A program made the translations under genes and the position numbers. From NCBI RefSeq assembly GCF_000374185.1, contig NZ_KB910518.1, positions 532,667 through 596,666 on the forward strand: DNA of 64,000 bases, written 5' to 3'. Positions within the stretch are counted from its first letter, which is position 1, and each line of letters opens with the position of its first letter. This stretch comes from Paenibacillus sp. HW567 (GTDB taxonomy: Bacteria > Bacillota > Bacilli > Paenibacillales > Paenibacillaceae). Under the pieces are notes generated by a model. That model did no database searches. It saw only the letters and a list, made by a program, of their open reading frames with translations, and was not told where the DNA came from. Below are positions 1 to 8,542 of the stretch, piece after piece.

Positions 1-71
1 ATAAAGGGTTTTGCGATAAAATAAGTAAAATGAATCAAAAAATTAATTTATGTTATTTTATCTAACCTGTG

Positions 72-101
72 TTGACAATAAAGTTGTCTTTATTCTATGA
101 T
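72..101 (+). promoter_or_regulatory. Sigma-A-type promoter upstream of the guanine riboswitch
   Basis: TTGACA at 72-77 and TATGAT at 96-101 are separated by 18 bases. Both hexamers are close to consensus. The predicted transcription start, near 107-108, falls inside the left arm of a terminator-like hairpin at 103-131. Confidence 0.6.
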
Positions 102-102
102 G

Positions 103-138
103 GGATTATTCAGCAAGCAATTGAATAATCCTTTTTTT
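103..138 (+). terminator. Hairpin plus T7 just before the aptamer
   Basis: A 10-bp perfect stem (103-112 with 122-131) with a 9-base loop is followed by seven T. It looks like the intrinsic terminator of a gene left of the window. However, it overlaps the start region of the 72-101 promoter, and its T-run is also the 5' strand of riboswitch helix P1. Confidence 0.55.
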
Positions 139-202
139 CGTATATCCTTAATAATTGGTTTAAGGGTCTCTACCGGGAACCGTAAATTTCTGGCTACGAA
201 AA
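132..202 (+). ncRNA. Purine (guanine-type) riboswitch aptamer
   Basis: P1 pairs TTTTTCGTA (about 133-141) with TACGAAAA (195-202). The P2 loop reads TAATTGG, J2/3 carries TCTACC, and the P3 loop reads ACCGTAAA, all as in xpt-type purine aptamers. The specificity base in the GGCTACG strand is C, which in this family selects guanine rather than adenine. It precedes an amidohydrolase/deaminase gene, consistent with purine control. Confidence 0.88.
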
Positions 203-226
203 TATGCCCAGCATATTTTTGTGGCC
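199..226 (+). terminator. Candidate expression platform of the purine riboswitch
   Basis: AAAATATGC (199-207) pairs with GCATATTTT (211-219) across a CCA loop. It shares the AAAA at 199-202 with the 3' strand of P1, so ligand-stabilised P1 and this hairpin could compete. The U-tract is imperfect (T at 216-220, then TTTTT at 227-231). Confidence 0.45.
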
Positions 227-279
227 TTTTTGTGTTACAAAAGCGGCTAGGGCTGCAGAAGACAAGGGGGAAGATGAAG

Positions 280-1617
280 ATGGCGAGCATTCTGATCAAG
301 AACGCAGAGATTATCACGATGAACAAGCAGGAGGAAATCATCCACGGAGATATCCGCATTAAGGGCAACAGGATTGCCGAGGTCGGCAGCGGCCTTGTCC
401 CTCAAGGGGATGAGACCGTAATTGACGCAACGGGCCGCACTGTCATCCCCGGTTTTGTACAGACCCATATTCATCTTTGCCAGACGCTCTTCCGGGGCAA
501 GGGCGATGATCTGGAGCTGATGGACTGGCTGCGCAAGCGGATTTGGCCGCTGGAAGCGGCGCATGATGAGGAATCGCTCTACTATTCCGCCATGCTGGGA
601 ATCGGAGAGCTGATCTCCAGCGGCACGACAACGATTGTCGATATGGAGACGGTGAACCATACGGATTTTGCTTTTCAGGCCATTGCGAAGAGCGGTATCC
701 GGGCATTGTCCGGCAAGGTGATGATGGATCAGAAGAACGCGGATGCGCCAGCGGCGCTGCAGGAGGAGACGGCTGCTTCGCTGCAGGAGAGCGTCGATCT
801 GCTGGAGAAATGGAACGGCTACGGGGATGGCCGGATTCAGTACGCGTTCTCGCCGCGGTTTGTAATTTCCTGCACCGAGCCATTGCTGAAAGAGGTGCGT
901 GACCTGTCCGAGCGGTACGGGGTCAAGGTACACACCCATGCTTCGGAGAACCAGGGGGAGATTGAGATTGTCCAGGCGATGACCGGTATGCGCAACGTGG
1001 TCTATCTGGATCATCTGGGGCTGGCGAATGAACGCCTGATTCTGGCACACTGCGTGTGGCTGGATGAGGAGGAGCGGCGGATTCTCCGCGACCGCAGGGT
1101 CCATGTCAGCCACTGCCCCGGTTCTAATCTGAAGCTGGCCTCCGGTATTGCCGACACGCCGGGCATGCTGCACGATCATATTCATCTCAGCCTTGGGGCA
1201 GACGGTGCGCCGTGCAACAACAACCTGGATATGTTCAATGAAATGCGCCTGGCCGCCATTATCCAGAAGCCGCATCACGGGCCGACTACGATGGATGCGA
1301 GAAGCGTCTTCCGCATGGCAACCATTGGCGGGGCCAGAGCGGTAGGCATGGAGGATCAAATCGGCAGCATCGAAACAGGCAAAAAAGCCGACCTGGCCAT
1401 TCTGAATCTCTACAATTTTCACACCTTCCCCTCCTTCGATGTAGACCCGATCTCCCGCATTGTCTATTCCGCTACCCGCGCTGATGTGGAGACTACAATC
1501 GTCGATGGAGAAATCCTGATGGACAAAGGGGTGATGAGGACAGTGGACAAGGATACCGTGCTGCATGAGGCCAACCGTTCCATCAAGAGGCTGCTGTCAT
1601 ACACCCCCCTTGGTTAA
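280..1617 (+). CDS. Amidohydrolase, purine/aminohydrolase (deaminase) subfamily
   Basis: This is a 445-residue metal-dependent hydrolase of the ATZ/TRZ-MtaD type, cytoplasmic with no signal peptide. The metal site is visible: HxH at residues 63 and 65 of PGFVQTHIHL, a His in KVHTHASEN, a His in LILAHCVW, and the Asp in SLGADGAPCNNN. The start at 280 is 9 bases after AAGGGGG; an ATG at 274 and the longer frame from 97 are poorer because 97-273 is the riboswitch leader. Related enzymes deaminate guanine, 5'-deoxyadenosine, methylthioadenosine or S-adenosylhomocysteine. The guanine riboswitch argues for a purine substrate, but the exact one cannot be read from sequence. Confidence 0.85.
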   Translation: MASILIKNAEIITMNKQEEIIHGDIRIKGNRIAEVGSGLVPQGDETVIDATGRTVIPGFVQTHIHLCQTLFRGKGDDLELMDWLRKRIWPLEAAHDEESLYYSAMLGIGELISSGTTTIVDMETVNHTDFAFQAIAKSGIRALSGKVMMDQKNADAPAALQEETAASLQESVDLLEKWNGYGDGRIQYAFSPRFVISCTEPLLKEVRDLSERYGVKVHTHASENQGEIEIVQAMTGMRNVVYLDHLGLANERLILAHCVWLDEEERRILRDRRVHVSHCPGSNLKLASGIADTPGMLHDHIHLSLGADGAPCNNNLDMFNEMRLAAIIQKPHHGPTTMDARSVFRMATIGGARAVGMEDQIGSIETGKKADLAILNLYNFHTFPSFDVDPISRIVYSATRADVETTIVDGEILMDKGVMRTVDKDTVLHEANRSIKRLLSYTPLG

Positions 1618-1629
1618 TTTCCCTGATCG

Positions 1630-1654
1630 TTGGGGCATTGTTTCAATGCCCCAA
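1630..1654 (+). terminator. Perfect hairpin after the amidohydrolase gene
   Basis: TTGGGGCATTG and CAATGCCCCAA form an 11-bp perfect stem around TTT. No T-run follows, so it may act as an RNA-stabilising 3' end or a weak terminator. Confidence 0.45.
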
Positions 1655-1691
1655 AACATTATCTTGAAGATAATGGAACACTGCTGTACAC

Positions 1692-1709
1692 TTATTATTA
1701 ATCTAATAA
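1692..1709 (+). promoter_or_regulatory. TTATTA/TAATAA dyad, possible ROK operator
   Basis: The inverted repeat TTATTA-N6-TAATAA lies 18 bases upstream of the ROK regulator start. AT-rich dyads of this form are typical for NagC/XylR-like autoregulation. Position is the only other support. Confidence 0.3.
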
Positions 1710-1727
1710 AAAGTAATTTAAAAGGAT

Positions 1728-2768
1728 GTGGGCATATCCCCTGTGACATACAGTACGTTACAAATTAAACAAATGAATATTGGGCTGGTCAAACAGGCCT
1801 TAAAGACACAGGAGTCTGGAACGAAAGCAGAGCTTGCCGGCCAAACCAGCCTGAGCATAGCCACTTGCAACACGATATTAAATGAACTTGTCGCTACCGG
1901 CGAAGTAATAGAGCTGGGACCGAATGAATCAAGTGGTGGAAGACCCGCCAAAAAATACAAGTACAACGCCGACTTTGGCTGTGCCGTTTGTTTGCTTGTC
2001 AAGACAAGTGGAGACCTGTACTCCATTGAGTGCAGCATCGTAAATTTGGTTGGAGACATTGTTAAAGCGGAAACGCTTGAAGATCTGAAGCATGTAGATA
2101 TGGACGTCATTGATCAGCTTATCGGACGGCTCGCCGGCGAGAGCAACCATGTTATGGCGCTGGGCATTGGCATACCCGGTGTCGTCTCCGGCGGTGTAAT
2201 TGGGGTCTGCGATGTTCCTGATCTTGTCGGCAAGGCGTTAGGACCTTATTTGGAAGAAAAATATGAAATGCCTGTCACGGTAGAAAACGATATGAACATG
2301 ACCGTCTATGGCTTTTATCATTTGCAGCATTTTGAAGAAGAAAAAACATTTGCTGTCGTGACCTTTCCGGAGAATCAATTTCCAGGTGCAGGGTTTATCG
2401 TGGATGGACGGATATTGTCAGGGAATACGAAATTCGGCGGGGAAGTATCCTTTTTGCCTTTCGGCATGACCCGTGAGGAGCAGCTCCGGCAGCTTCATAC
2501 CGCCGAAGGTTTTGTCCGCCTGGCTGTTCAAGTACTGACCTCCATCATCGCCGTCATTAATCCGGTCACCATTGCAATTACAGGGGAACTGCCGCAGCAA
2601 GCGCAGCTTGACGATTTTCATGAGGGCTGCCGAAAGAACATACCGGAAGAGCATATGCCGCTGCTTTTCGTTCAAAACGATACCAATCGTGAATATATGA
2701 AAGGGGTGGTCATGACGACTTTGGAAATCTTGAATTCCCCAGCGCAATGGATTGAACAAAGACAATAA
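1728..2768 (+). CDS. ROK-family transcriptional regulator
   Basis: 346 residues. The first ~70 form a winged helix-turn-helix (GTKAELAGQTSLSIATCNTI, then SSGGRPAKKY), followed by an ASKHA/ROK fold with the glycine-rich GIGIPGVVSGG and an FGGE segment near residue 240. The cysteine cluster that binds zinc in NagC-type ROK proteins is not seen after FGGE. The start is a GTG with only AAAGG 4 bases away, so an internal ATG at 1773 is possible. It heads a three-gene run with an MFS permease 18 bases downstream and an acetyltransferase, and so probably controls uptake of a sugar or glycoside. Confidence 0.82.
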   Translation: MGISPVTYSTLQIKQMNIGLVKQALKTQESGTKAELAGQTSLSIATCNTILNELVATGEVIELGPNESSGGRPAKKYKYNADFGCAVCLLVKTSGDLYSIECSIVNLVGDIVKAETLEDLKHVDMDVIDQLIGRLAGESNHVMALGIGIPGVVSGGVIGVCDVPDLVGKALGPYLEEKYEMPVTVENDMNMTVYGFYHLQHFEEEKTFAVVTFPENQFPGAGFIVDGRILSGNTKFGGEVSFLPFGMTREEQLRQLHTAEGFVRLAVQVLTSIIAVINPVTIAITGELPQQAQLDDFHEGCRKNIPEEHMPLLFVQNDTNREYMKGVVMTTLEILNSPAQWIEQRQ

Positions 2769-2786
2769 TCAGGAAGAAGGAATACA

Positions 2787-4025
2787 GTGGGCAAGCGTGA
2801 TAGCAAATTCAACAAAACTTATGCCATGCAGTTGGCTACCATTTTTTTGGGATTCGTTATTTTTGGATTTTCGGAAAATATTAAGGGGCCCGCGATCCCG
2901 CGCATTCAATTTGATTTTATGCTGAATGAATCGCAGCTCGGGACACTATTGTCCCTGAACGCTCTTGGTTATTTGATCGCATGTTCCTTTACAGCGTATT
3001 TAACTAGAATATGGGGAATCAAGACCGTAACGGTCACGGCCCTGGGAACGATGGCTGTCTCCGGCATACTCATTTACTTTTCGCACAGTTATCCCTTGTT
3101 CTCAGCTTCATATTTCCTGATGTACATCGGGAACGGCATGCTGGAGATCGGCCTGGCCGTGCTGGGCGCACGCATATTTGTAAAAAACACGGGAACGATG
3201 ATGAATCTATCCCACGGCTTCTACGGGCTTAGCTCCACGGTTGCCCCGCTGATTGCGACAGGTCTGATGAAGGTCACAATCAACGGATATACGCTGGACT
3301 GGCGCGGAATGTATCTGATTATGCTTTTATTGTCCGTGGTGCCGATAATTTTTGCGATGTTCAGTACTTTTCCGGGAGATAACGTTCAGCATGAGGAGCG
3401 CATCTCTTTACGAAGCTTGCTGAAGGACCCCGTTCTATGGCTGATGGTGCTCATACTCTCCTTTGGCGTGACGTCTGAGCTGGCTGTGGGCGGATGGCTT
3501 GTGAACTTTCTGGAAAAAGCGTACAGATGGGATACAATTACGGCTTCGGGGCTGCTGTCCGCCTTTTTCTTATGCTTCGCGCTTGCGCGGCTGCTGCTCG
3601 GTCCGTTGACGGATAAAATCGGGTTTACGTTATCGTTGATTATATTTTCAGGCTTTTCGGCTCTCTGCACGTTTGTGGCGATCTTGGGCGGGGAAGGCTT
3701 GGCCTTCCTGTTTGCCGCTTCCGGCGCAGGGATTGCAATGATCTATCCGACGGTTATGGCGCTGATTGCCCGAAGATATCCCAAGGAAAGCGATACGGCG
3801 ATTACGGTTACTGTTACGCTGATGGGGCTGGGCAGTGTGATTGGCAATTATGCCGTCGGCGGGGTTATCGAAGCTGTCAAAAAGCTGTTCGGTGCAGATT
3901 CACAGCTAGGGCTGCTTCGCGGACTTCAGGCAGGCTACGGAATTATAGGCTTATGCGCGGCGCTGAGTGCGGTCAGCGGTTTGCTTTTATATTCTTATCT
4001 ATACAAACGCAAAGAGATCATATAA
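2787..4025 (+). CDS. MFS transporter, sugar permease-like
   Basis: 412 residues, strongly hydrophobic with about 12 predicted membrane helices and a short cytoplasmic loop near residues 190-215. The N-terminal helix carries FGFSENIKGPAIP, resembling the FucP/FHS-like MFS branch. GTG start with AGGAAGAAGG 6 bases upstream. It follows the ROK regulator closely and precedes the acetyltransferase by 15 bases, so the three genes are likely cotranscribed. Substrate unknown; a sugar is inferred only from the neighbours. Confidence 0.82.
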   Translation: MGKRDSKFNKTYAMQLATIFLGFVIFGFSENIKGPAIPRIQFDFMLNESQLGTLLSLNALGYLIACSFTAYLTRIWGIKTVTVTALGTMAVSGILIYFSHSYPLFSASYFLMYIGNGMLEIGLAVLGARIFVKNTGTMMNLSHGFYGLSSTVAPLIATGLMKVTINGYTLDWRGMYLIMLLLSVVPIIFAMFSTFPGDNVQHEERISLRSLLKDPVLWLMVLILSFGVTSELAVGGWLVNFLEKAYRWDTITASGLLSAFFLCFALARLLLGPLTDKIGFTLSLIIFSGFSALCTFVAILGGEGLAFLFAASGAGIAMIYPTVMALIARRYPKESDTAITVTVTLMGLGSVIGNYAVGGVIEAVKKLFGADSQLGLLRGLQAGYGIIGLCAALSAVSGLLLYSYLYKRKEII

Positions 4026-4040
4026 GAGAGGAATATAGTT

Positions 4041-4604
4041 ATGCAACCGAAAACCGAAAAAGAAAAAATGATAGATGGAGAGCTGTATTCTGCCGCTGAC
4101 CCGGAGCTGGTGAAGGAGCGTTTGAACGCCCGGAGGCTGACAAGAGGGTTTAATCAATCCACGGAAACAGATGATACCCAAAGAATAGAGCTTCTAAGGG
4201 AACTGTTCGGATCAACCGGCAGTAATTTTTCCGTCGAACCCTCGTTCCGTTGCGATTATGGTTATAATATCCATGTCGGCGAGAATTTCTATGCCAATTT
4301 TGATTGTGTATTTCTTGACGTGTGCGAGATCCGTATAGGCGATAATTGCTTTTTGGCTCCGGGAGTACACATTTACACTGCGACGCACCCCTTGGAGGCC
4401 CGGGAGAGAATCAGCGGAGCGGAGTTTGGCAAGCCGGTCACGATTGGTCATAACGTGTGGATTGGCGGACGTTCGGTGATTAACCCCGGTGTGACAATAG
4501 GCAACAATGCAGTTATCGCTTCCGGCTCAGTGGTTACCAAGGATGTTCCTGATAACGTTGTAGTGGGCGGTAACCCGGCTAAGTTCATTAAAGAAATTGG
4601 ATGA
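4041..4604 (+). CDS. Maltose/galactoside O-acetyltransferase family protein
   Basis: 187 residues with the Maa/LacA layout: an N-terminal helical MAC domain ([15 protein letters not shown], residues ~11-60), then a left-handed beta-helix of hexapeptide repeats ([50 protein letters not shown]). The His of TATHP is in the catalytic position for acetyl-CoA dependent transfer to a sugar hydroxyl. Last gene of the ROK-MFS-acetyltransferase operon; a T-rich terminator follows at 4640. Confidence 0.9.
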   Translation: MQPKTEKEKMIDGELYSAADPELVKERLNARRLTRGFNQSTETDDTQRIELLRELFGSTGSNFSVEPSFRCDYGYNIHVGENFYANFDCVFLDVCEIRIGDNCFLAPGVHIYTATHPLEARERISGAEFGKPVTIGHNVWIGGRSVINPGVTIGNNAVIASGSVVTKDVPDNVVVGGNPAKFIKEIG

Positions 4605-4639
4605 CGGTGAATACGCTGATATCAACTAATGCTGTAACC

Positions 4640-4670
4640 GGCGGAGGGGAGGTACCCTCTGCCTTTTTTT
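4640..4670 (+). terminator. Intrinsic terminator of the ROK operon
   Basis: GGCGGAGGG (4640-4648) pairs with CCCTCTGCC (4655-4663), one G-U pair, followed by seven T. Confidence 0.85.
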
Positions 4671-4734
4671 GCTTTTTAGCAATACAGGGAACTTATCGGC
4701 CAGTTTTGTGGTCATATGTAGTGAGGTGAAGACA

Positions 4735-5298
4735 TTGGATTTGGGTGTGGAACTGGAACTGGATGGTCTGAAGCGTGCTCAGGCGATGAATGAAGAGCAA
4801 CTGAGGCGAATTATGGACCTGTACGGCGATGATATATGGAATTATATCTATTACCTCACCAAAAGTGCCGATATTGCGGATGATCTGGCGCAGGAGGTGT
4901 TCATTAAATGCTTTTACCGGATCGGGACCTACCAGGGCTCCTCGTCCCTTAAGGCCTGGCTGTTCACCATAGCGAGAAATACGGTGTTCTCCTATCGCAA
5001 ATCAAAGTTCTTTCGGTCGGGTCTTAACCCGCTCAACTACAGCTTATCTGATGAACTGTCTGGAACGGCCCGCTCAGCAGAGATGGAGTATCTGGGAAAC
5101 CGCCGGGTTGACGAAATCTGGAGCGTCATTATGAAGCTTCCGGACAAATTCCGCGAGGTGCTGGTGCTGGATTTGAAAGCGGAGCTGACCATTAAAGAAA
5201 TCGCTGAACTGACCCGGCTGTCCCCCGGAACCGTCAAATCCAGGCTGCACCGTGCGCGTCAGAAAGTCCAGGAGAAATTAAGGGGGATGGAGTCATGA
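4735..5298 (+). CDS. ECF-type RNA polymerase sigma factor
   Basis: 187 residues. Region 2 covers DDIWNYIYYLTKSADIADDL and the -10-recognition stretch GSSSLKAWLFTIARN. Region 4 is KLPDKFREVLVLDLKAELT followed by the HTH SPGTVKSRLHRARQKV. The frame is open from 4669, but that start lies in the preceding terminator; TTG 4735 sits 5 bases after GAGGTGA and gives a normal ECF length. The stop overlaps the ATG of the next gene by 4 bases (ATGA), so a sigma/partner pair is likely translationally coupled. Confidence 0.88.
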   Translation: MDLGVELELDGLKRAQAMNEEQLRRIMDLYGDDIWNYIYYLTKSADIADDLAQEVFIKCFYRIGTYQGSSSLKAWLFTIARNTVFSYRKSKFFRSGLNPLNYSLSDELSGTARSAEMEYLGNRRVDEIWSVIMKLPDKFREVLVLDLKAELTIKEIAELTRLSPGTVKSRLHRARQKVQEKLRGMES

Positions 5299-6467
5299 AG
5301 GAGCGGGAACCGAAGTGGTATGAAGAGGCGCGGAAAGGGCCATTCCGGGAAGCGGGGTTTACGGATAAGTTAGCCGACAATGTTACTATGCGCCTGCGGA
5401 CCCCCCCTTCAGACAGGGAACGGGCTGGGAAAAGACTGCGCTTAAGCTTCATCGCGGCAGCGATCCTTTTCCTGCTGGCCGGAGCGGGAGCCTTTTTACA
5501 ACAGAAAGGTCTTCTGGGAGAAGGCAGACAGGCGGGCTTCTTTTACCAGGAGGCGAGAACACCCGACCTTACCGATATGGGAATCCGCAAGATAGCTGAA
5601 CGAACGATGGAGCAGCAGCTTGGGAAGAAGCTTCCTTTTGCGAGTCTGGAGCGGATGGAGCCCATTCATCAGGCAAGGATCGTTTTTGGCACAGGAGAAT
5701 TCACCAGTACCATCAGAATCAATACAGAGACCGGAGAAGTGACGGAGTGGAGTATGAGCGCATTTTATAGCCTTGGGGAAATCGAGTCCAAGCTTATCAG
5801 TGATGCTGCCGTGAAGCTGCGGGACAATGGGTATGAGGGGGATTTTACAGTTACCGGGCTTAAACATTTAACATATTACTTTCCTGAAGCAGACCGAGGC
5901 GTCGAGACCCATGACATTCTCTTCGGGAAGGAGGGGCGGATAGACTATGCGAACGGCATATATGCCGGGGCGACTCTCAATCTGGACGCGGATAAGGTAA
6001 GTGAGGACGTGAAGCGGAAAGCTGAAACGGCGCTCAAACTTCTTAGAGACCATGGGGCAGATCATTTGTACCAAATCACCCGGGGTCTGGCTCCGAAGTG
6101 GGATGTAATCACTTTAATATACGGAGAGAATGAAAATGGGGCTTCTACAGTTATCATGGATTATGCCACGCATGAACTCCTGCAGGTTGAGGACAACTCA
6201 CTTTACATTGAGGGTTCATACGATTCCGGGATTCGTGGGGAGCAGGACACAAAGCTGCTGGCAATGGATAACGCCAAGCTGCAAAGGTCGGCTGCCGTTC
6301 TTGCAGATGAACTGTTTGGCATTCATCTGGGGGACTACACTATTGTCAGTAAAACGCCGGGTAATATTTTGTTTGAGAGCCCTGGAGGAGAGTCTCGTAT
6401 CAATGCCGCATTTAATTATGAAGGGGCATTTTACAGCATGGGACGGCAGAACACCACTCCTGAATGA
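5295..6467 (+). CDS. Probable membrane anti-sigma/partner protein of the ECF sigma factor
   Basis: 390 residues with a cytoplasmic N-terminus of ~55 residues, one transmembrane helix (LSFIAAAILFLLAGAGAF), and a ~315-residue extracytoplasmic domain with no recognised signature. No zinc-binding HxxxCxxC motif is present, so it is not a classical ZAS anti-sigma factor. The role is inferred from the 4-base overlap with the sigma gene and the one-TM layout. A similar pair (sigma plus one-TM protein) occurs at 33791-35445. Confidence 0.7.
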   Translation: MKEREPKWYEEARKGPFREAGFTDKLADNVTMRLRTPPSDRERAGKRLRLSFIAAAILFLLAGAGAFLQQKGLLGEGRQAGFFYQEARTPDLTDMGIRKIAERTMEQQLGKKLPFASLERMEPIHQARIVFGTGEFTSTIRINTETGEVTEWSMSAFYSLGEIESKLISDAAVKLRDNGYEGDFTVTGLKHLTYYFPEADRGVETHDILFGKEGRIDYANGIYAGATLNLDADKVSEDVKRKAETALKLLRDHGADHLYQITRGLAPKWDVITLIYGENENGASTVIMDYATHELLQVEDNSLYIEGSYDSGIRGEQDTKLLAMDNAKLQRSAAVLADELFGIHLGDYTIVSKTPGNILFESPGGESRINAAFNYEGAFYSMGRQNTTPE

Positions 6468-6498
6468 TGAAATGATGCGGTAACAAATAGTTTTTATT

Positions 6499-6536
6499 AG
6501 GGACGTATGCCTGTACAGGGCTGCGTCTTTTTTTGA
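6499..6536 (+). terminator. Terminator after the ECF sigma operon
   Basis: GACGTATGCC and GGGCTGCGTC form a stem with a small internal mismatch, followed by seven T. Its T-run abuts the -35 box of the next promoter. Confidence 0.7.
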
Positions 6537-6561
6537 TAACCATTTCAAGTATTGCTATACT
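6533..6561 (+). promoter_or_regulatory. Sigma-A promoter of the ltaS-like gene
   Basis: TTGATA (6533-6538), 17-base spacer, TATACT (6556-6561). The gene starts 74 bases downstream at 6635. Confidence 0.65.
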
Positions 6562-6634
6562 AGTTAAATGTGATATTTTACAGAAAAAGAGAACTAGGTT
6601 TACAAAATTAATATACAAGTTAAGAGGGGAAGCA

Positions 6635-8533
6635 ATGAATGAGAGCAAGCATGTGCGGGTGGGGGCGCATTTCTATATCGTTGCAGGGCTGATCTGGCTG
6701 AAGCTGCTGCTGCTGAGAGGGTTGTTTTTTGAACGGATTGCCTGGGAATGGATCGCGGCGGATCTGGCTCCTGTGCTGCTGCTAATGGGGATTCTAGCAT
6801 TTGTGATTCCTGCGAGGATGAAGACTGCGGTCTACTGGAGCTTCAACGGCTTATTGTCGCTGATTCTGTTTGCGTCCAGTGTCTATTTCAATCATTTCGG
6901 TTCGGTGCCGACGTATCTGGCTTTCTATGAGCTTCATCAGGTATTTCAGGTGAAAGAGAGTGTAAAATCGACCATCCAGATTATTGATTATCTGTTTTTC
7001 GCGGATCTTGTGGTTATGATTGCTTACAGTCTATTCCGCAGATGGAAAAGGGGGCCGGCGCTCCCCCTGCGGCGCCATGTGTCGCCGGCAGCGCGGAGCG
7101 TCCAGTGGATCGTCATTCTGACGGCGATTGTCGGCGGCGGCTCGCTGTCCGCTTACTCTATTCATGCAGCACGCGGCATTACGAATGAGCTGGTGCAGGC
7201 CGAGAGCGCCGGGTTCCTGAACTATGAGGTGTTCGCGGCTATTAAAGCGCAGGAGGATAATGGCCTCATCGGCACCGGAGACATCAAGGAAACCATCGCC
7301 AAGGTGGACACTCTAGAGGCTTCTTATTCTTACAGCAGCAAGCCTGCGGGAACCGTACCGGATTACTTTGGTTCGCAAAAGGGCAAAAATGTAATTGTGG
7401 TTCAGATGGAGGCCTTTCAGAACTTTCCGCTGCATCAGTCGCTGGAGGGGCAGGAGCTGACACCGGTGCTGAACCGCTTGGCCGGGGAAGGCTATTATTT
7501 CCCGCATGTCTATCAGCAGATCGGCGCGGGCAATACCTCGGATGCCGAGTTTATGAGCAATACCTCCATTTATCCGATTGCCTCGCTCGCGATGTCAACG
7601 GGCTTCGGGGACCGGGTGCTGCCGAGCCTGCCGCGTCTGCTGGAAGCCAAAGGGTATGAAGCCTACACCTTTCATGTGAACAAGGTCGGCTTCTGGAACC
7701 GCAATGAGCTGTATCCTGCGCTGGGCTTCAGCGGCTATTATGACAAGAATTATTTCCATAATGACCACTTCAATTCCTTCGGCGCCTCCGACGAGCAGCT
7801 CTACATCACTGCTGTAGAGAAGCTGACAGAGCTGAAGAAGAAAGGGACTCCCTTCTATGCGCAACTGGTAACGGCGTCAAGCCATCATCCGTTCAAAATC
7901 CCGGATGCCTTCAAAAGAATCACACTGCCGGACAAGCTGAAGAATACGATGCTTGGCGATTATCTGACCGCGATCAATTACACGGACTATGCCATTGGCA
8001 CGCTGATTGAAGGGCTGAAGCAAAGCGGGCTATGGGACAACACCGTGCTGGTGCTGTACGGCGACCACTTCGGCCTTCAGCCGCAGGATGTGCCGCCGGA
8101 GCAGGTGCAGGATGCACTTGGAATTCCTTATGATTCGCGGGTCAGCCGCTTCAATATTCCGCTGATTGTGCATGCGCCGGGGATGGCAGCCGGGCAGGTT
8201 GTGAACCGGACCGGGGGGCAACTGGATATTCTGCCGACCCTTGCCAATCTGCTGGGTGTGTCGCTGAAGCAGGAAGGGTTCACTGCCTTTGGTCACGATC
8301 TGCTGAACATTGACCGCAATGTGGTTGGCATGCGGTATTATTCGCCGACAGGGACCTTTTTTAATGATGAGATTATGTTTGTGCCGGGCAAAGGCTTCAC
8401 GGACGGTGAAGCAGTGTCGCTGGACACGCTCCAGCCGGTCGCTGATTTCAGCAAATACCAGAGCGACTATGACTATGTGCTGAAGCTGATGAGTTTGTCG
8501 GATGAATATGTGAAGCTGCTTCCGCAGCGGTAA
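6635..8533 (+). CDS. Lipoteichoic acid synthase family (LtaS-like) membrane sulfatase-fold enzyme
   Basis: 632 residues. Five membrane helices span residues ~12-190, then a large extracellular alkaline-phosphatase/sulfatase-fold domain. LtaS landmarks are present: the metal-binding Glu in VVQMEAFQNFP (E259), the catalytic Thr in GAGNTSDAEF (T301), and the Asp-His metal ligands in LYGDHFG (D477, H478). The family transfers glycerol-phosphate from phosphatidylglycerol to build polyglycerol-phosphate. The start at 6635 has AGAGGGGA upstream; the frame from 6533 overlaps the promoter. The next gene begins 9 bases after the stop with its RBS over that stop, so the two are cotranscribed. Confidence 0.9.
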   Translation: MNESKHVRVGAHFYIVAGLIWLKLLLLRGLFFERIAWEWIAADLAPVLLLMGILAFVIPARMKTAVYWSFNGLLSLILFASSVYFNHFGSVPTYLAFYELHQVFQVKESVKSTIQIIDYLFFADLVVMIAYSLFRRWKRGPALPLRRHVSPAARSVQWIVILTAIVGGGSLSAYSIHAARGITNELVQAESAGFLNYEVFAAIKAQEDNGLIGTGDIKETIAKVDTLEASYSYSSKPAGTVPDYFGSQKGKNVIVVQMEAFQNFPLHQSLEGQELTPVLNRLAGEGYYFPHVYQQIGAGNTSDAEFMSNTSIYPIASLAMSTGFGDRVLPSLPRLLEAKGYEAYTFHVNKVGFWNRNELYPALGFSGYYDKNYFHNDHFNSFGASDEQLYITAVEKLTELKKKGTPFYAQLVTASSHHPFKIPDAFKRITLPDKLKNTMLGDYLTAINYTDYAIGTLIEGLKQSGLWDNTVLVLYGDHFGLQPQDVPPEQVQDALGIPYDSRVSRFNIPLIVHAPGMAAGQVVNRTGGQLDILPTLANLLGVSLKQEGFTAFGHDLLNIDRNVVGMRYYSPTGTFFNDEIMFVPGKGFTDGEAVSLDTLQPVADFSKYQSDYDYVLKLMSLSDEYVKLLPQR

Positions 8534-8542
8534 GGAGAACTC

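Noticed and set aside
247-1566. 439-codon minus-strand frame opposite the amidohydrolase
   Set aside because: Antisense to a strongly conserved enzyme, no RBS, composition typical of a shadow frame.
5295-5298. Classical zinc-binding anti-sigma factor for the first ECF operon
   Set aside because: The HxxxCxxC signature is absent from the partner protein, so only a general partner role is proposed.
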